IMG/VR virus record: IMGVR_UViG_3300042691_019090
Location: 1 to 43,745 of that record
DNA from: a virus
Direction: 5' to 3' (one strand)
DNA length: 43,745 nucleotides
Made by a program: the position numbers and the translations under genes
Part shown: positions 1-7,716 of the stretch, in pieces
Numbering within the stretch: the first letter of the stretch is position 1
Layout: each line of letters opens with the position of its first letter
Notes under the pieces: model-generated
The model's input: the letters and a program-made list of their open reading frames with translations, nothing else
Database searches by the model: none
Told to the model about the DNA's origin: nothing

Positions 1-90
1 AGCCTGCGGCGTCCAAGCCTGCGGCGTCCAAGCCTGCGGCGTCCAAGCCTGCGGCGTCCAAGCCTGCGGCTGCTAAGCCTGCGGCTGCTA
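1..90 (+). repeat. 15-bp tandem repeat encoding PAASK units
   Basis: Four exact copies of agcctgcggcgtcca are followed by two variant copies (agcctgcggctgcta) and a decayed unit. The period of 15 is a multiple of three, so the array is translated as PAASK then PAAAK units of the first gene. The window starts inside this array, so its true length is unknown. Confidence 0.95.
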
Positions 91-374
91 AGCCTACTGC
101 GGCTACCAAAACGGCTGTCAAAACGGCTCCAAAGGAAGACCCGATGATTACGGTCACCGGGAAGCGTATCCGCCCGAACAAGCCTGCGGCTTCTGACCCG
201 GTCTCCAAAACTACCGTTGGTAAGGCTATCAATCGTGGCGTGGGCTCCATCCAGAGTCAGATGAATACGCAGTCCCGGAATATGGCGAAGATGCGGGAGA
301 AGAATCCTGACATCTTTACCCGTATTATGCGTGGTTACGCCAAGGGCGGCAAAGCCAAGAAAAGGTATGTCTGA
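3..374 (+). CDS. Basic Lys/Ala/Pro-repeat protein, 5' truncated
   Basis: The reading frame is open from the first bases of the window to the TGA at 372-374, so the start lies outside. The visible N-terminal part is PAASK/PAAAK repeats, like the Lys-Ala-Pro tails of histone H1-like proteins. The C-terminal 76 residues (from ITVTGKRIRPNK) are non-repetitive and very basic, ending GGKAKKRYV. An internal ATG at 144 could be a secondary start, but the repeat frame runs straight into it. The stop overlaps the next start (ATGA). No family was recognised. Binding or condensing DNA, or being a minor virion protein, is inferred from charge and late-gene context only. Confidence 0.75.
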   Translation, partial: PAASKPAASKPAASKPAASKPAAAKPAAAKPTAATKTAVKTAPKEDPMITVTGKRIRPNKPAASDPVSKTTVGKAINRGVGSIQSQMNTQSRNMAKMREKNPDIFTRIMRGYAKGGKAKKRYV

Positions 375-628
375 TGGCCAAGACTCCGGCGTGGCAGCGC
401 AAGGAAGGTAAGAACCCCAAGGGCGGTCTGAACGCCAAGGGTCGTGCGTCCTATAACAAAGCCAATCCGGGGAAGCCGGGCCTCAAGGCTCCCCAACCCG
501 AAGGTGGCCCTCGTCGCGATAGCTTCTGTGCCCGGATGAAGGGTATGAAGAAGAAGTTGACGAGTAAGAAGACGGCGAACGACCCGAATAGCCGTATCAA
601 CAAGTCCCTTCGGGCGTGGAAGTGCTGA
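374..628 (+). CDS. Small basic phage protein, DUF6321-like
   Basis: This 84-residue protein is rich in Lys, Arg, Gly and Pro. The N-terminus AKTPAWQRKEGKNPKGGLNAKGR, then a NPGKPGLKAP segment, a SFCARMKGM box (about residues 50-59) and the C-terminal LRAWKC, match a conserved small family of environmental tailed phages that I recall as DUF6321. The function is unknown. It is translationally coupled to the previous gene by an ATGA overlap and sits among virion genes, so it is expressed late. The family name is from memory. Confidence 0.8.
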   Translation: MAKTPAWQRKEGKNPKGGLNAKGRASYNKANPGKPGLKAPQPEGGPRRDSFCARMKGMKKKLTSKKTANDPNSRINKSLRAWKC

Positions 629-629
629 C

Positions 630-821
630 ATGATTGTGCACAATGACGGCCCTACATACGCAATCGACGCATTGTCCGTGGTCGTAGTCGTAGGAACTCT
701 CGCGGACATGCTTCCGTCTATCGCAGCCCTTTTCACTATCGTCTGGACGGGCATCCGGATTTATGAGACGCAGACCGTGCAGCGGCTGCTTGGCAGGGAG
801 AAGAGTGATGAAGAAGGCTGA
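630..821 (+). CDS. Small membrane protein, putative holin
   Basis: This 63-residue protein has two closely spaced hydrophobic segments, about residues 11-27 (DALSVVVVVGTLADML) and 29-45 (PSIAALFTIVWTGIRIY). A short charged tail follows (LLGREKSDEEG). The size and two-helix hairpin fit a class of small phage proteins often annotated as holins. It starts one base after the preceding stop. A second and better placed holin candidate lies in the lysis cassette at 7546, so this one could be an accessory holin or simply a membrane protein. Confidence 0.6.
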   Translation: MIVHNDGPTYAIDALSVVVVVGTLADMLPSIAALFTIVWTGIRIYETQTVQRLLGREKSDEEG

Positions 822-903
822 CGGTATCGCCAAGAAGGGCAAGACCAAGGGTAAGATGGTCAAGATGGCCAAGGGCGGCAAGATGAAGAAGGGCTGTGCG
901 TAA
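808..903 (+). CDS. 31-residue lysine-rich peptide
   Basis: ATG 808 to TAA 903 encodes a peptide built almost entirely of Lys, Gly, Met and a few hydrophobics (KKADGIAKKGKTKGK, then KMAKGGKMKKGCA). The start overlaps the end of the preceding gene by 14 bases, and the stop overlaps the next ATG (TAATG), so it is spaced exactly like its neighbours. That spacing is the main argument that it is translated. No family is recognisable at this length. It belongs to the run of tiny basic late proteins in this arm. Confidence 0.6.
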   Translation: MKKADGIAKKGKTKGKMVKMAKGGKMKKGCA

Positions 904-1232
904 TGCGTCCATCTACGGTAACAGTCAGCGACGCTAGCGGTGGGGCGAAGAACTCCAACCCCATCGTTCTCGACTATTATGGTCAGGCGGGTGTCGCCTT
1001 GCAGGTGGTAGTCACTGGCACCGCAACCTATACTGTGCAGCAGACCACCGACAACCCGCTCCGTGCGGGTGTCACCCCGACGTGGTTTGACCATCCGGAC
1101 ACCAATTTGGTCGCCCAAACCGTAAACCGGCAGGGCAACTACGCCTACAACCCGGTCGCGGTGCGGGTTCGCCAGACTGCGGGTAGCGGTAGTGTTCAGC
1201 TGACTGCGGTCCAGACGGGTCTGCACCCCTGA
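903..1232 (+). CDS. Small beta-rich virion protein
   Basis: This 109-residue protein is dominated by alternating polar/hydrophobic strands (TVTVSDASG, VALQVVVTGTATYTVQ, YNPVAVRVRQ, SVQLTAVQTG) with a WFDHPD turn near the middle. The pattern suggests a small beta-sandwich, such as a decoration or fibre-base protein. It overlaps both neighbours by one or a few bases and precedes a large carbohydrate-related virion protein. The function is inferred from context. Similar short proteins are common in environmental phages. Confidence 0.65.
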   Translation: MRPSTVTVSDASGGAKNSNPIVLDYYGQAGVALQVVVTGTATYTVQQTTDNPLRAGVTPTWFDHPDTNLVAQTVNRQGNYAYNPVAVRVRQTAGSGSVQLTAVQTGLHP

Positions 1233-3553
1233 TGTCTTCGGGCCTGTACAACGGCGTTTCCGGCCTCGCACTCGGTACGGGGTTGTACAAGTCTACCTCT
1301 GGCCTCTGGTCCGGGGCGTCCGGCCTGCTGGCCGGAACTGGGGGCGCATCCACACAGACGGTGTTCAACATCTTGCTGGCTGGCCAGTCAGAGATGTACT
1401 ACATCACCAACCCGCAGTCGAACTACAACATTATCCCACAGCCGGTGAATGTACCCGACGGCAATGTGGTGATGTATACGCAGGACGTGGCTTTGGGCCC
1501 ACTGGTGACGACGGTTGTCAACCAGACCACAGCCAACGCCCGGCAGGTCAACCCGGCGATGGCGGCTTTGGCGTGTGCTTTGGGCTATGTCCACCCCGGC
1601 AAGACGTTCCACATCGGCGCGGCGGTGTTTTCCGGTACGGGTCGGTCAGACTTGGCAGACGATACCACCGACCCGGACGGTCGCTACTGGAGCGACTTTG
1701 CGGGTATGATTACCGCGACCACGGCGGGCGCTGGCAGGGCACCTGACATTCTGCTGGAGTGCTGGTATCGAAGCGACTCCGCCTTCACCGCAAACTTCGT
1801 CAACGCTTTTTGGCCGATTTATTTTGGCAGCACGGGTGCGGGTGCAAACTTTACCATCCCGTCGGTCAATGCCGTCACCTCCAGAACTGTATCCCGGTGC
1901 ATCTGGGACGCCCAAGCAGCCTCCAACACAACTGGTCGGGGTGTGCTGACCAGAGACGCGACGAAGTGGTCGATCTTGACCCCGATGAGCGATATTTTCG
2001 CTTATCCTGTGGCTCCGACCGCCGAAGCAACCAATTTCACGGCCGTCAGCAGTGCCATGGGCGAACCCCGGCGGCAGGTTGTTATGGACTTGGCCAGCAA
2101 TTCCATCGCCCAGTCTGTCGGTGTGCTTCCGGGTCCCTCTGCTGTCATCATGCGCTTCGATGTGCCGGGTGGCACCGATGGCGGCCCGACACACCCGACG
2201 ACGAACCCGGTTGCTGTTGGTGCTGCTGCCCAAGACGGGCAGGTGGCCTTCATGTGGCCGTTCTTCGTCGCCATTGCCAATGAGGCTGGCTCCAACATCC
2301 AAGAGCCCTATATCGAGTCCCTCGAAGCCGCCACCGACGGTTCATGGTGCGACGTACTGGTACGCTTGCCGAACAACGGCACCCTAACCACTCGTCGTGT
2401 GCTGGAAAGCCGCAGCGCGGTAAGCAGTTCTGTGCCGCATCGGCAAGACGTTATCGGCTTCGAGATTGGTCGCGCGGGCGTTTATCGCCCGGTGTTCAAC
2501 ACGGCCGAAGTTAGCTACCCCGCCAACACGCGTGGCACGGTAACGATCACTGACACCGGCAGCGGCACCCCGAAGCGTGGTAAAGTACGTATTACCCCGA
2601 CGACGGCCTTTGCCTTCGGGGACAGCCTTCGTTATCTTGCGGGCGGTGCCAGCGCCGTGTTGCAAACGCCTCGTGATATGGGCGTTGAGCTGGACATGCT
2701 GCTGGAAACCATCCCGGCTTTGCGTGACACGTCTGCCACCTACCCCTTCCCCGGCGTGGCCGTGCGGCCGTATCAATCGGACTTCCTTGTTCCGGTTCCT
2801 CCACCTGCGTTTACGCCCACGGCTGCCAATTTCGGCACCACGGCTGGCGGCAATACGGGATATTTCCTGTCAACCAGTATTTCGCAGGCCGCTGGCTCGA
2901 CCGGCATGTTCAGTATCTGGGTTCGCCTCGATGACACCGCATGGAACGCAACGGCCCGCTGCGTGTTCGAACTGCGTTACGGCTCCACGATTGCCGTGAA
3001 CTTACTGACATCTTCAGCCGGGCGCTTCAACCTGCGGCTGAACAACAGCACTGCAACCGACACATTCCCGTTCTTTGCCACTTCTGGTGGCGGCGCGTTT
3101 GTCCCCGGCCAGTGGTATCATATCATGGTTTCGTGGAAGACCGATGGGACGCTGGGTAACAGCGACCTGACCATTTACGTCAACAATCAGCAGGTTCGCA
3201 CTGGCACGTTTGCCGCTACCGTGGATATGTCTGGGCAGACGCTTACCCGCCTTGCTATCGGTGGGAACGCTTCGCCTGCGCAGCTTTGGCAGGGCGACAT
3301 CGGCCTGTTCTGGATGGAGGTCAATTTGCCGACGTGGTTTGACCTGTCCGACTCCACCAACCGCGCGAAGTTTGCTTCCGCAGGCGTTCCGGTCAACCTC
3401 GGCGGTAACGGCCAGACTCCGACCGGCACCGCTCCGAAGTGGTATTACAACGGCGCGGGCTCGGCGATTACCAACACCGGCACAGCTGGGAATATCCCGC
3501 TCGTCGGGACGCTTAACACACCGACGGTAGCGCCCACGACACCCCAGTATTGA
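1232..3553 (+). CDS. Large virion protein with esterase-like motif and LamG-like domain
   Basis: 773 residues. Residues 3-37 are a quasi-repeat of GL(Y/W)xGxSGL, seen at the N-terminus of some phage tail or fibre proteins. LLAGQSEM at 48-55 resembles the nucleophile block (LAGQSNM) of SGNH/sialate-O-acetylesterase-type carbohydrate esterases, with Glu where Asn is usual. A segment at about residues 547-700 has the strand pattern of a concanavalin A/LamG fold (MFSIWVRLDD, QWYHIMVSWK, LTIYVNNQQVRTGTF, LTRLAIGG). It is probably a surface-exposed glycan-binding or glycan-processing virion protein. Catalysis is uncertain because no clear SGNH Asp-His pair was identified. Confidence 0.7.
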   Translation: MSSGLYNGVSGLALGTGLYKSTSGLWSGASGLLAGTGGASTQTVFNILLAGQSEMYYITNPQSNYNIIPQPVNVPDGNVVMYTQDVALGPLVTTVVNQTTANARQVNPAMAALACALGYVHPGKTFHIGAAVFSGTGRSDLADDTTDPDGRYWSDFAGMITATTAGAGRAPDILLECWYRSDSAFTANFVNAFWPIYFGSTGAGANFTIPSVNAVTSRTVSRCIWDAQAASNTTGRGVLTRDATKWSILTPMSDIFAYPVAPTAEATNFTAVSSAMGEPRRQVVMDLASNSIAQSVGVLPGPSAVIMRFDVPGGTDGGPTHPTTNPVAVGAAAQDGQVAFMWPFFVAIANEAGSNIQEPYIESLEAATDGSWCDVLVRLPNNGTLTTRRVLESRSAVSSSVPHRQDVIGFEIGRAGVYRPVFNTAEVSYPANTRGTVTITDTGSGTPKRGKVRITPTTAFAFGDSLRYLAGGASAVLQTPRDMGVELDMLLETIPALRDTSATYPFPGVAVRPYQSDFLVPVPPPAFTPTAANFGTTAGGNTGYFLSTSISQAAGSTGMFSIWVRLDDTAWNATARCVFELRYGSTIAVNLLTSSAGRFNLRLNNSTATDTFPFFATSGGGAFVPGQWYHIMVSWKTDGTLGNSDLTIYVNNQQVRTGTFAATVDMSGQTLTRLAIGGNASPAQLWQGDIGLFWMEVNLPTWFDLSDSTNRAKFASAGVPVNLGGNGQTPTGTAPKWYYNGAGSAITNTGTAGNIPLVGTLNTPTVAPTTPQY

Positions 3554-3564
3554 GGAGACACCCG

Positions 3565-3843
3565 ATGCGGCCTAGTAGAGGTATGGGTGACATGGAGAGC
3601 TCCAAGATGCCCACTGCCAAAACCATCAAGCGGAAGGACAAGCCACAAGATGTAAGGGTGTACTCTGAGGGCAACTGGATTAAGGACGCCGTGAAGAAAC
3701 CCGGTGCCTTGCGCACCCAGCTCGGGGTCAAGGGTGAGAAGAAAATCCCGGCGAAGACGTTGGCGAAGGCTACCAAGGTTCCGGGTAAACTCGGTCAGCG
3801 CGCACGACTGGCGCAGACATTCGCCAAGATGAGGAAAAAGTAA
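3565..3843 (+). CDS. Small basic late protein, unknown function
   Basis: 92 residues from ATG 3565, chosen because GAGGAG lies seven bases upstream. An in-frame TTG at 3550 would overlap the previous stop but has no ribosome site. The protein is strongly basic (KTIKRKDKPQDVRVY, GVKGEKKIPAKTLAKATKVPGK, RLAQTFAKMRKK). No family was recognised. It is followed after one base by another basic protein. Confidence 0.7.
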   Translation: MRPSRGMGDMESSKMPTAKTIKRKDKPQDVRVYSEGNWIKDAVKKPGALRTQLGVKGEKKIPAKTLAKATKVPGKLGQRARLAQTFAKMRKK

Positions 3844-3844
3844 G

Positions 3845-4240
3845 ATGGCTCGGACCGACGAAGGCAAATGGAAACGGATTGTCGCGTCGGTCAAAGCGGG
3901 TGGCAAGGGCGGTAAGCCGGGTCAGTGGTCCGCGCGCAAGGCCCAGATGGCCACGCAGCGTTACAAGGCGTCCGGCGGCGGGTACAGCGGGCCCAAGACC
4001 GAAACCCAGAAATCCTTGTCGAAGTGGACCAAGGAGGATTGGGGCACTCGGTCAGGTAAACCGTCGACGCAGGGGGCGAAGGCCACCGGGGAAAGATACC
4101 TGCCGAAGAAAGCGCGTGAATCTCTGTCTCCTTCGGAGTATGCTGCTACGACCAAAGCGAAACGCGAAGGCACAGCCAAAGGGAAACAGTTCGTCCCGCA
4201 ACCTAAGCGTATCGCCAAAAAGACGGCGAAATTCAGATGA
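3845..4240 (+). CDS. Basic phage protein, DUF5872-like
   Basis: 131 residues. The N-terminus KWKRIVASVKAGGKGGKPGQ, then WSARKAQMATQRYKASGGGY, the WTKEDWGTRSGKPS segment and the GERYLPKKARESLSPSEYAATTKAKREG region match the conserved core of a family I recall as DUF5872, present in phages and some giant viruses. No enzymatic role is known. The charge and late position suggest a DNA-associated or minor virion protein. The stop overlaps the following ATG (ATGA). Confidence 0.8.
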   Translation: MARTDEGKWKRIVASVKAGGKGGKPGQWSARKAQMATQRYKASGGGYSGPKTETQKSLSKWTKEDWGTRSGKPSTQGAKATGERYLPKKARESLSPSEYAATTKAKREGTAKGKQFVPQPKRIAKKTAKFR

Positions 4241-4950
4241 CCACCACCGGCACCTCCGTGTTTAACCTGAACATGAACGAGCTCTTCGAAGAGGCGTTCG
4301 AGCGGTGCGGCGTGGAGATGAGGTCGGGTTACGACTTCAAGACGGCGCGGCGTAGTCTGAACCTGCTGACCATCGAATGGGCCAACCGGGGTATCAACCT
4401 ATGGACAGTCGAGCAGGGCACCATCGCCATGGTGGAGGGGCAGGCCACATATGACCTCCCCGTCGACACCATTGACCTCATCGAGCATGTCATCCGGACA
4501 CAGCCGGGCGCGGCGGGGCAGCTGGACATCTCCATCAGCCGCATCAGCGTGGATACTTACGCGACTATCCCGAACAAGACCGCTCAGGGTCGTCCCATTC
4601 AGGTGTGGATTAATCGCCAGTCTGGCGCTGATTACCCTACCACGGGCGTGCGCCCGCCACAGATTACGGTGTGGCCGGTGCCGGACCAGAACAACCTCTA
4701 CACCTTCGCCTACTGGCGGCTCCGGCGCATCCAAGATGCGGGCACGGGCGTGACCACAGCGGATATCCCTTTCCGCTTTCTCCCCTGCCTCGTGGCGGGC
4801 CTCGCCTACCACCTCTCGATGAAGTTACCCGACGCGCTCGACCGTATGCCCATTTTGAAGGCGCAGTACGAGGAGCTCTGGCAGGCTGCGGCGGATGAAG
4901 ACCGCGAAAAAGCCCCGCTGCGTCTCGCCCCACGCCAGTTCTTCAGGTGA
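4237..4950 (+). CDS. Virion structural protein, putative head-tail adaptor
   Basis: 237 residues. The N-terminal helical part (LFEEAFERCGVEMRSGYDF, then RRSLNLLTIEWANRGINLW) is followed by a beta-rich middle (YDLPVDTIDLIEHVIRT, IQVWINRQ, ITVWPVPDQNNLYTFAYWRLR). A helical C-terminus follows (FRFLPCLVAGLAYHLSMKLP, ILKAQYEELWQAAADEDREK). This arrangement is typical of a widespread protein of podovirus-like environmental phages, thought to be an adaptor like P22 gp4. It precedes a zinc-ribbon protein and a second adaptor-like gene. The exact position in the virion is inferred. Confidence 0.65.
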   Translation: MTTTGTSVFNLNMNELFEEAFERCGVEMRSGYDFKTARRSLNLLTIEWANRGINLWTVEQGTIAMVEGQATYDLPVDTIDLIEHVIRTQPGAAGQLDISISRISVDTYATIPNKTAQGRPIQVWINRQSGADYPTTGVRPPQITVWPVPDQNNLYTFAYWRLRRIQDAGTGVTTADIPFRFLPCLVAGLAYHLSMKLPDALDRMPILKAQYEELWQAAADEDREKAPLRLAPRQFFR

Positions 4951-4953
4951 CCT

Positions 4954-5331
4954 ATGCCCAACCGGTTTGCCGCAGGTAAGAAGGCTATCGCGGAATGCGA
5001 TGTGTGCGGTCAGCGCTACAAGCTGGTGCAGCTGCGCAAACTTGTCGTGAAGGGTAAGAACATCAACACTCTGGCTTGCCCTGAGTGCTGGAACCCCGAC
5101 CATCCGCAGTTGATGCTGGGCACCTTCCCGGTGGATGACCCGCAAGCCCTCCGCGACCCGCGCCCTGACACCAGTTACAGGCAGTCTGGCAGCCTCGGTG
5201 AAGGTAGTCGCGTTATTCAGTGGGGGTGGGCCCCCGTAGGGCTCTCAAACCCTTTGGGTTTATCTGGTCTTGAAAATGCGCTAGTATGCACAGCGCATAC
5301 GGGTGTAGTCACAATCGTTATCGGGAGTTAG
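4954..5331 (+). CDS. Zinc-ribbon virion-associated protein
   Basis: 125 residues. Two CxxC knuckles, C15-C18 (ECDVCGQ) and C42-C45 (ACPECWN), form a zinc-ribbon pattern with about 23 residues between the pairs. A DDPQALRDPRPD segment follows, then RVIQWGWAPVG. This layout is familiar in small structural-region proteins of marine phages that lack a known function. The C-terminal 40 residues are beta-rich (NALVCTAHTGVVTIVIGS). It lies between two adaptor-type genes, so a role in the neck or tail is plausible. Confidence 0.7.
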   Translation: MPNRFAAGKKAIAECDVCGQRYKLVQLRKLVVKGKNINTLACPECWNPDHPQLMLGTFPVDDPQALRDPRPDTSYRQSGSLGEGSRVIQWGWAPVGLSNPLGLSGLENALVCTAHTGVVTIVIGS

Positions 5332-5333
5332 AT

Positions 5334-5462
5334 ATGGCCAAGGGTGGTAAGACCAACGCGCAAATGAAGTCGCTGGGGCGCAATCTGGCTAAGATTGCCA
5401 ACCAGAAGAAGGCCGTCCACACGGTCACCAAGGGCATGGGAAAGGTCAACAAGAATGGCTGA
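5334..5462 (+). CDS. 42-residue basic protein
   Basis: ATG 5334 to TGA 5462 encodes MAKGGKTNAQMKSLGRNLAK, then IANQKKAVHTVTKGMGKVNKNG. It begins two bases after the previous stop, and the next gene starts within its last three codons, so translation in this relay is likely. GGGAG at 5323-5327 is a suitable ribosome site. It is amphipathic and basic, with no family recognised. It belongs to the set of small Lys/Gly proteins in the late arm. Confidence 0.65.
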   Translation: MAKGGKTNAQMKSLGRNLAKIANQKKAVHTVTKGMGKVNKNG

Positions 5463-5595
5463 GCACACCCCCAAGTCGGTAGCGGTCCCGAGCTGCTGCG
5501 GTTACCCGAACAACATCAAGAACACCCAGACCGTCAAGACGCGCGGCACGGGCGCGGCGACGAAGGGTAACAAGAGCAGCACCAAGCTGGGCTGA
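5455..5595 (+). CDS. 46-residue basic phage protein
   Basis: The start at ATG 5455 lies inside the end of the preceding gene; the frame is open further upstream, but the overlapping-start pattern favours 5455. The protein (MAEHTPKSVAVPSCCGYPNN, IKNTQTVKTRGTGAATKGNK, SSTKLG) has a Cys-Cys pair and a TRGTGAATKG tail. It resembles tiny conserved proteins seen beside adaptor genes in other environmental phages. The stop TGA overlaps the ATG of the next gene. The function is unknown. Confidence 0.65.
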   Translation: MAEHTPKSVAVPSCCGYPNNIKNTQTVKTRGTGAATKGNKSSTKLG

Positions 5596-6275
5596 TGGAC
5601 TACGATACGCTCTTCAAGACCATCAAGGGATATGTCGAAAACGACTTTCCCAGTGGTACGTGGACCAACCCGGCTGGCACCGGGACGGTCACCCTGACCT
5701 CGAAGGAAATTATCGATACCTTCATCCGTCAGGCGGAGCAGCGCGTCTACAACACTGTTCAGCTACTGGAACTCCGCAAGACCGCAAGTTTGTCGTGCAC
5801 CTCGGGTAACCCCATCGTGAACACCCCCACCGACTGGCTTGCTAACTTCTCGTTGGCTGTCGTTCTGGCCAATGGTGATTATGAGTTCCTGCTCAACAAG
5901 GACCCGAACTTCATCCGGGCGGCCTTCCCGAACCCGGCGACCACAGGGACTCCGACACACTACGCCTTCAAGGACGAGGACGAGTTTCTGCTGGGGCCGA
6001 CCCCGGACAGCAATTATACCCTCGCCCTTACTTATTTCTACTACCCCACGTCGATTGTAGACGCCGGCACCTCGTGGTTAGGCGACAATTTCGACTCCGT
6101 GCTGCTATATGGCTCGCTCCTCGAAGCCCACACCTATGTGAAAGGCGAAGAGGACGTGAACGCCAACTATAAGGCCCGCTACGACGAAGCGCTCGCCCTG
6201 CTCAAGATGCTGGGTGAGGGTAAAAACCGGAGCGATACCTACCGTTCGGGGCAACCCCGTTATCCCGTGAGGTGA
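5595..6275 (+). CDS. Phage adaptor protein (SU10-adaptor-like)
   Basis: 226 residues. It is helical at the start (YDTLFKTIKGYVENDFP, KEIIDTFIRQAEQRVYNTVQ, LLELRKTASL). A beta-rich centre follows (PTDWLANFSLAVVLANGDYEFL, FLLGPTPDSNYTLALTYFYYP). The C-terminus is helical (VLLYGSLLEAHTYVKGEEDV, YKARYDEALALLKML). This order is characteristic of head-to-tail adaptor proteins of podovirus-like phages, including the family named after phage SU10. It probably joins the portal to the tail. The RQAEQRVYN segment is the most family-like part. Confidence 0.75.
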   Translation: MDYDTLFKTIKGYVENDFPSGTWTNPAGTGTVTLTSKEIIDTFIRQAEQRVYNTVQLLELRKTASLSCTSGNPIVNTPTDWLANFSLAVVLANGDYEFLLNKDPNFIRAAFPNPATTGTPTHYAFKDEDEFLLGPTPDSNYTLALTYFYYPTSIVDAGTSWLGDNFDSVLLYGSLLEAHTYVKGEEDVNANYKARYDEALALLKMLGEGKNRSDTYRSGQPRYPVR

Positions 6276-6279
6276 ACCA

Positions 6280-6741
6280 ATGGCTATCCTTCAGGGGGTC
6301 TGCTCCAGCTTCAAACAGCAGCTGTTTCTAGGCGTTCATGATTTCCGTGCCTCGGGCGGAGATGTGTTCAAGATGGCGCTCTACACTTCGGTAGCCGACC
6401 TCGGCGCGGATACAACTACGTATACGACGGCGGGTGAAGTGTCTTCTTCCGGAACCAACTACCCTGCTGGTGGTATAACACTGACCTCTTTCGGGGCGTT
6501 TGTGTCCGGCGGCGTGGCCTATGTAGATTTCGCAGACGCGGTGTTTGCGAACGTAAACCTCACCGCGCGTGGTGCTCTCATCTACAACTCTACGCCTTCC
6601 GCGAACGGAGAAAGCGGGGCACTCACCAACCCTGCTGTCTGTGTCCTTGATTTTGGCGCTGACCGGACGGCTGCTTCCAACAACTTCACCGTGCAGTTTC
6701 CGCTTCCTACCAGCACAACTGCCATCGTCAGGATTGATTGA
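6280..6741 (+). CDS. Virion structural protein, beta-rich
   Basis: 153 residues starting MAILQGVCSSFKQQLFLGVH, then a strand-rich body (DVFKMALYTSVADLG, GITLTSFGAFVSGGVAYVDF, TARGALIYNSTP, VCVLDFGADRT) and FTVQFPLPTSTTAIVRID at the end. Proteins with this N-terminus and the CVLDFG...FTVQFP pattern recur in structural regions of environmental phages. A role in the neck or tail is likely but unassigned. The stop overlaps the next start (TGATG). Confidence 0.65.
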   Translation: MAILQGVCSSFKQQLFLGVHDFRASGGDVFKMALYTSVADLGADTTTYTTAGEVSSSGTNYPAGGITLTSFGAFVSGGVAYVDFADAVFANVNLTARGALIYNSTPSANGESGALTNPAVCVLDFGADRTAASNNFTVQFPLPTSTTAIVRID

Positions 6742-7103
6742 TGATTGAAGAACTGGTTGCCCGTGTGTTCTACGCCCGGAACGTGGCCCACGTTGAACAT
6801 TGGGCTGCGACAGGCGTGGGTTCATACGCGCGGCATATGGCGTTGGGAGACTTCTACGAAGGAGTGGTTGATGCGCTCGATAAGCTCGTGGAGGCGCATC
6901 AAGGCGCGTTCGGGCTCATCGGGCAAGTGAAAGCGCCGAAGACCAAGGGGCAGGACATTCTGGCCATCCTCGAAGAGGACGCCGAATGGGTCGAGAAGAA
7001 CCACGAGGATATCTGCCAAGGCAATCGCGCTGTGGCTAACCTTGTAGATGGTGTGACGGAGGTGTATCTGACCACCATCTACAAACTCAGGAATCTCATG
7101 TAA
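6741..7103 (+). CDS. Helical protein, DUF5856/Dps-like
   Basis: 120 residues from ATG 6741, which overlaps the previous stop. The protein is almost wholly helical: LVARVFYARNVAHVEHWAA, then HMALGDFYEGVVDALDKLVE, then GQDILAILEEDAEWVEKNHE, then NLVDGVTEVYLTTIYKLRNL. The spacing of His, Asp and Glu (H in AHVEHW, D/E in GDFYEGVVD) is like Dps/ferritin-type four-helix bundles; I recall such phage proteins as DUF5856. Metal or DNA binding is not established. It sits directly before the endolysin, with a one-base overlap. Confidence 0.6.
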   Translation: MIEELVARVFYARNVAHVEHWAATGVGSYARHMALGDFYEGVVDALDKLVEAHQGAFGLIGQVKAPKTKGQDILAILEEDAEWVEKNHEDICQGNRAVANLVDGVTEVYLTTIYKLRNLM

Positions 7104-7534
7104 TGGCGTTCAAACTCAGCAAGCGGTCGATGGACCGTCTCACTGGTGTGCACCCTGACCTAGTGGCTGTCGTGCATCGGGCTATCTCCCGCACCACTGT
7201 GGATTTCACTGTCCTCGAGGGGGTGCGTACCGAAGCGCGTCAGCGGCAACTGGTGAAAGCTGGTGCGTCCCGGACTATGGACTCCCGCCACCTCACGGGC
7301 CACGCGGTTGACCTCGGCGCGTTTGTGGGCGGTACTGTTCGCTGGGACTGGCCGCTGTACCTCAAGATCGCCGAAGCTGTTCGCACGGCTTCAATCGAGC
7401 TTGGTACTCCCATCCGCTGGGGCGGCACGTGGGGCTTACTGAGTGATTTGGGTCCGATAATCGCAGTGGCGGACCTGCACAAGCGCTTCCCCGATGGCCC
7501 GCACTTTGAACTGCCTCGGGCGAAGTATCCGTAA
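7103..7534 (+). CDS. Endolysin, M15 family L,D-peptidase
   Basis: 143 residues. It shows the zinc peptidase M15 pattern SxHxxGxAxD as SRHLTGHAVD (residues 61-70, ligands H63 and D70) and the third ligand in DGPHFEL (H134). The N-terminal part DFTVLEGVRTEARQRQLVKA is also typical of phage M15 endolysins. It should cut peptide stems of peptidoglycan (L-alanyl-D-glutamate type is usual for such phage enzymes). No signal peptide is visible, so export would depend on the holin encoded 11 bases downstream. Confidence 0.92.
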   Translation: MAFKLSKRSMDRLTGVHPDLVAVVHRAISRTTVDFTVLEGVRTEARQRQLVKAGASRTMDSRHLTGHAVDLGAFVGGTVRWDWPLYLKIAEAVRTASIELGTPIRWGGTWGLLSDLGPIIAVADLHKRFPDGPHFELPRAKYP

Positions 7535-7545
7535 GGAGGTTACGC

Positions 7546-7716
7546 ATGAACAAAGACCAGATTTTCGGTATCGTCCGCACCTTGGCCGCCGCCCTCGGCG
7601 GTTTCCTCGCGGGAAAGGGCTACCTCGATGCCTCGTCCGTTGAAGCACTGGCTGGCGCAGTTGCCACTATCGCTGTGGCGGTGTGGTCGGTCACTTCCAA
7701 GAAGCCCATGGCGTGA
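7546..7716 (+). CDS. Holin (Pam3-gp28-like small holin)
   Basis: 56 residues with a strong ribosome site (AAGGAGG at 7533-7539). The protein has two hydrophobic helices, about residues 6-24 (IFGIVRTLAAALGGFLAG) and 31-49 (VEALAGAVATIAVAVWSVT), linked by a short GYLDASS turn, and a short basic C-terminus (TSKKPMA). Size, topology and position between endolysin and spanins identify it as the holin. The TGA overlaps the GTG of the next gene. Confidence 0.85.
   Translation: MNKDQIFGIVRTLAAALGGFLAGKGYLDASSVEALAGAVATIAVAVWSVTSKKPMA

Noticed and set aside
5284-5300. Inverted repeat GTATGC-ACAGC-GCATAC near the end of the zinc-ribbon gene.
   Set aside because: Single occurrence, inside coding sequence, with no U tract or other signal.
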